A stretch of DNA of 64,000 nt from JAWKOK01 sp963698255. Lineage in GTDB: Bacteria > Chloroflexota > Anaerolineae > Caldilineales > Caldilineaceae. The DNA is taken from contig CAVOQD010000027.1 of NCBI GenBank assembly GCA_963698255.1, forward strand, positions 1 through 64,000, in the 5' to 3' direction. The notes beneath the pieces are model-generated. The model was not told the origin of the DNA, made no database searches, and saw only the letters and a list, made by a program, of their open reading frames with translations. Shown piece by piece: positions 63,168 through 64,000 of this stretch (position 1 is its first letter; every line of letters begins with the position of its first letter). The position numbers and the translations under genes were made by a program.

Positions 63168-64000
63168 ATGACTGGCCCAAAAAACCGGCGGAATCTCTTC
63201 GCCTTCGTTGCGCTGGCTGCGCTGCTGTTCTTTGGCGTTGCCGGCACGCTACACGCACAACCCACGCCGCCTCCCTATGACCCGGAAACCGTGCCTGCAC
63301 CGTCGGCCATGCCGGTCGGCGCCGTCGGCGGCGCGCTTTACATGGAGAACTGCGCTCCCTGTCACGGCAACACCGGGCTAGGCGACGGCCCAACGGCTCC
63401 GGATCTATCGGCCCCGCCTGCGGCCTTTGCCGACCCCGCCGTGGTCTGGGGACGCAGCCCGGCCGAGTTTTTCCACACGACCAAGTACGGTCGCATGGCA
63501 AATATGATGCCGCCCTGGCGCAACCAGATGACCGACGACCAGATCTGGGATTCGGTCTACTACGCCTGGGGCCTGCATACGAGTCAGGCTGAAATTGAGG
63601 CCGGCGGTGAGATCTACGCGGCCGAGTGTGCCGCTTGTCACGGCGAAACCGGCGCCGGCGACGGCCCGGATGCAGAGGGCGAGTTGCCCGACCTGAGCGA
63701 CGGCGCGCGTATGATGCTGATCTCGCCGGCCGAGGTGAGCCAGGCGTGGCGCACGGCACACCCTGAGGAAGGGGCCGATCTCAGCGATGAGCAGTGGTCC
63801 AGCGTCATCAACTACATGCGCACCTTCACCTACGTGCCGCCCTGGGAGTCTCCCTTCAGCGCTGCCGACGGCGTGATTGAGGGCGCCATCGTCAAGGGCG
63901 GACCCGGTGGCGAAGGCGTGGCGGGTGTGGACGTTCTCCTGCGCGCCTTCATGAATTTTCAGGAGGTGGCCACGTTTGATGCGCTGACCGATGAGGAAGG
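63168..64000 (+). CDS. Diheme c-type cytochrome, partial at the window edge
   Basis: The frame from ATG 63168 is open to the end of the window (277 codons). A signal peptide (LFAFVALAALLFFGVAGTLHA) is followed by two cytochrome c domains: CAPCH near residue 65 with its Met ligand probably in MANMMPPWR, and CAACH near residue 154. After residue 240 a beta-sandwich begins (AIVKGGPGGEGVAGVDVLLR), like carboxypeptidase-regulatory or SdrD-B repeats. The protein is exported and carries electrons outside the membrane. Its position right after ccmE supports covalent haem attachment. Confidence 0.9.
   Translation, partial: MTGPKNRRNLFAFVALAALLFFGVAGTLHAQPTPPPYDPETVPAPSAMPVGAVGGALYMENCAPCHGNTGLGDGPTAPDLSAPPAAFADPAVVWGRSPAEFFHTTKYGRMANMMPPWRNQMTDDQIWDSVYYAWGLHTSQAEIEAGGEIYAAECAACHGETGAGDGPDAEGELPDLSDGARMMLISPAEVSQAWRTAHPEEGADLSDEQWSSVINYMRTFTYVPPWESPFSAADGVIEGAIVKGGPGGEGVAGVDVLLRAFMNFQEVATFDALTDEE

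Overview
The window (about 60% GC, 64 kb) looks like chromosome of an uncultured Chloroflexota bacterium, most likely Anaerolineae/Caldilineales-like. This is inferred from several traits together: lipoproteins built from SH3b domains and Thr/Pro/Glu-rich linkers, many large GT-C type membrane glycosyltransferases, a DnaB-DnaD-DnaC primosome set outside the Firmicutes, a Cys-type CcmE, and many short intergenic inverted repeats. No rRNA is present. One tRNA was found, tRNA-Pro(CGG).

Layout. 0.1-4.7 kb: two polytopic glycosyltransferase-like proteins flank an SH3 lipoprotein (minus strand). 4.8-8.9 kb: an Amt-family protein lacking both pore histidines, thpR, and an exported plus thioredoxin-like pair. 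9.4-12.3 kb: glyA and an UMF1-type MFS permease. 12.6-16.7 kb: an ICMT-like methyltransferase, a GH13_18 phosphorylase and an SDR-DUF2867 protein. 17-21.2 kb: an ABC exporter, DUF4926, a wax ester synthase/DGAT. 21.6-28.5 kb (minus): alpha-L-fucosidase, tpiA, a small unknown protein, pgk, gap and a YvcK-like factor, a glycolytic cluster. 28.8-34.9 kb: GH42, an SDR, and a GH3 with PA14. 35.1-37.5 kb: UspA and a SulP transporter. 38-39.4 kb: a duplicated Phd-like antitoxin and an AbrB-Doc toxin-antitoxin pair. 39.5-44.1 kb: APH(6)-like kinase, alpha/beta hydrolase, amylosucrase-like GH13, methyltransferase. 44.7-46.7 kb: greA and lysS. 46.9-50.9 kb: two GT-C proteins. 51.3-55.5 kb: a bifunctional-nuclease-domain protein, then overlapping dnaB, dnaD and an unusual dnaC-like gene encoding two AAA+ domains in tandem. 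55.8-60.6 kb: SH3 lipoprotein, anchored clan-A hydrolase, GT-C enzyme. 60.9-64 kb: HxlR regulator, MBL hydrolase, DUF2007, ccmE and the start of a diheme cytochrome c.

Two features run across the window. First, about two dozen genes, including essential ones (tpiA, pgk, lysS, dnaB), are broken by frameshifts, and in nearly every case deleting one base restores the family sequence. This insertion-only bias suggests uncorrected long-read errors, not decay, so these genes are annotated as single CDSs. Second, most intergenic gaps hold inverted-repeat elements. Three are copies of a MITE-like family with GGGTGTGTT-type ends and 9-bp target duplications, one of them nested inside another repeat.

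Functionally the window combines plant or polymer sugar breakdown (GH3, GH29, GH42, GH13) feeding lower glycolysis, extensive surface glycan assembly, and housekeeping replication and translation genes. The most novel-looking points are the tandem-ATPase helicase loader, a beta-sandwich tail shared by four different GT-C proteins, the histidine-less Amt homologue, and the MITE family.
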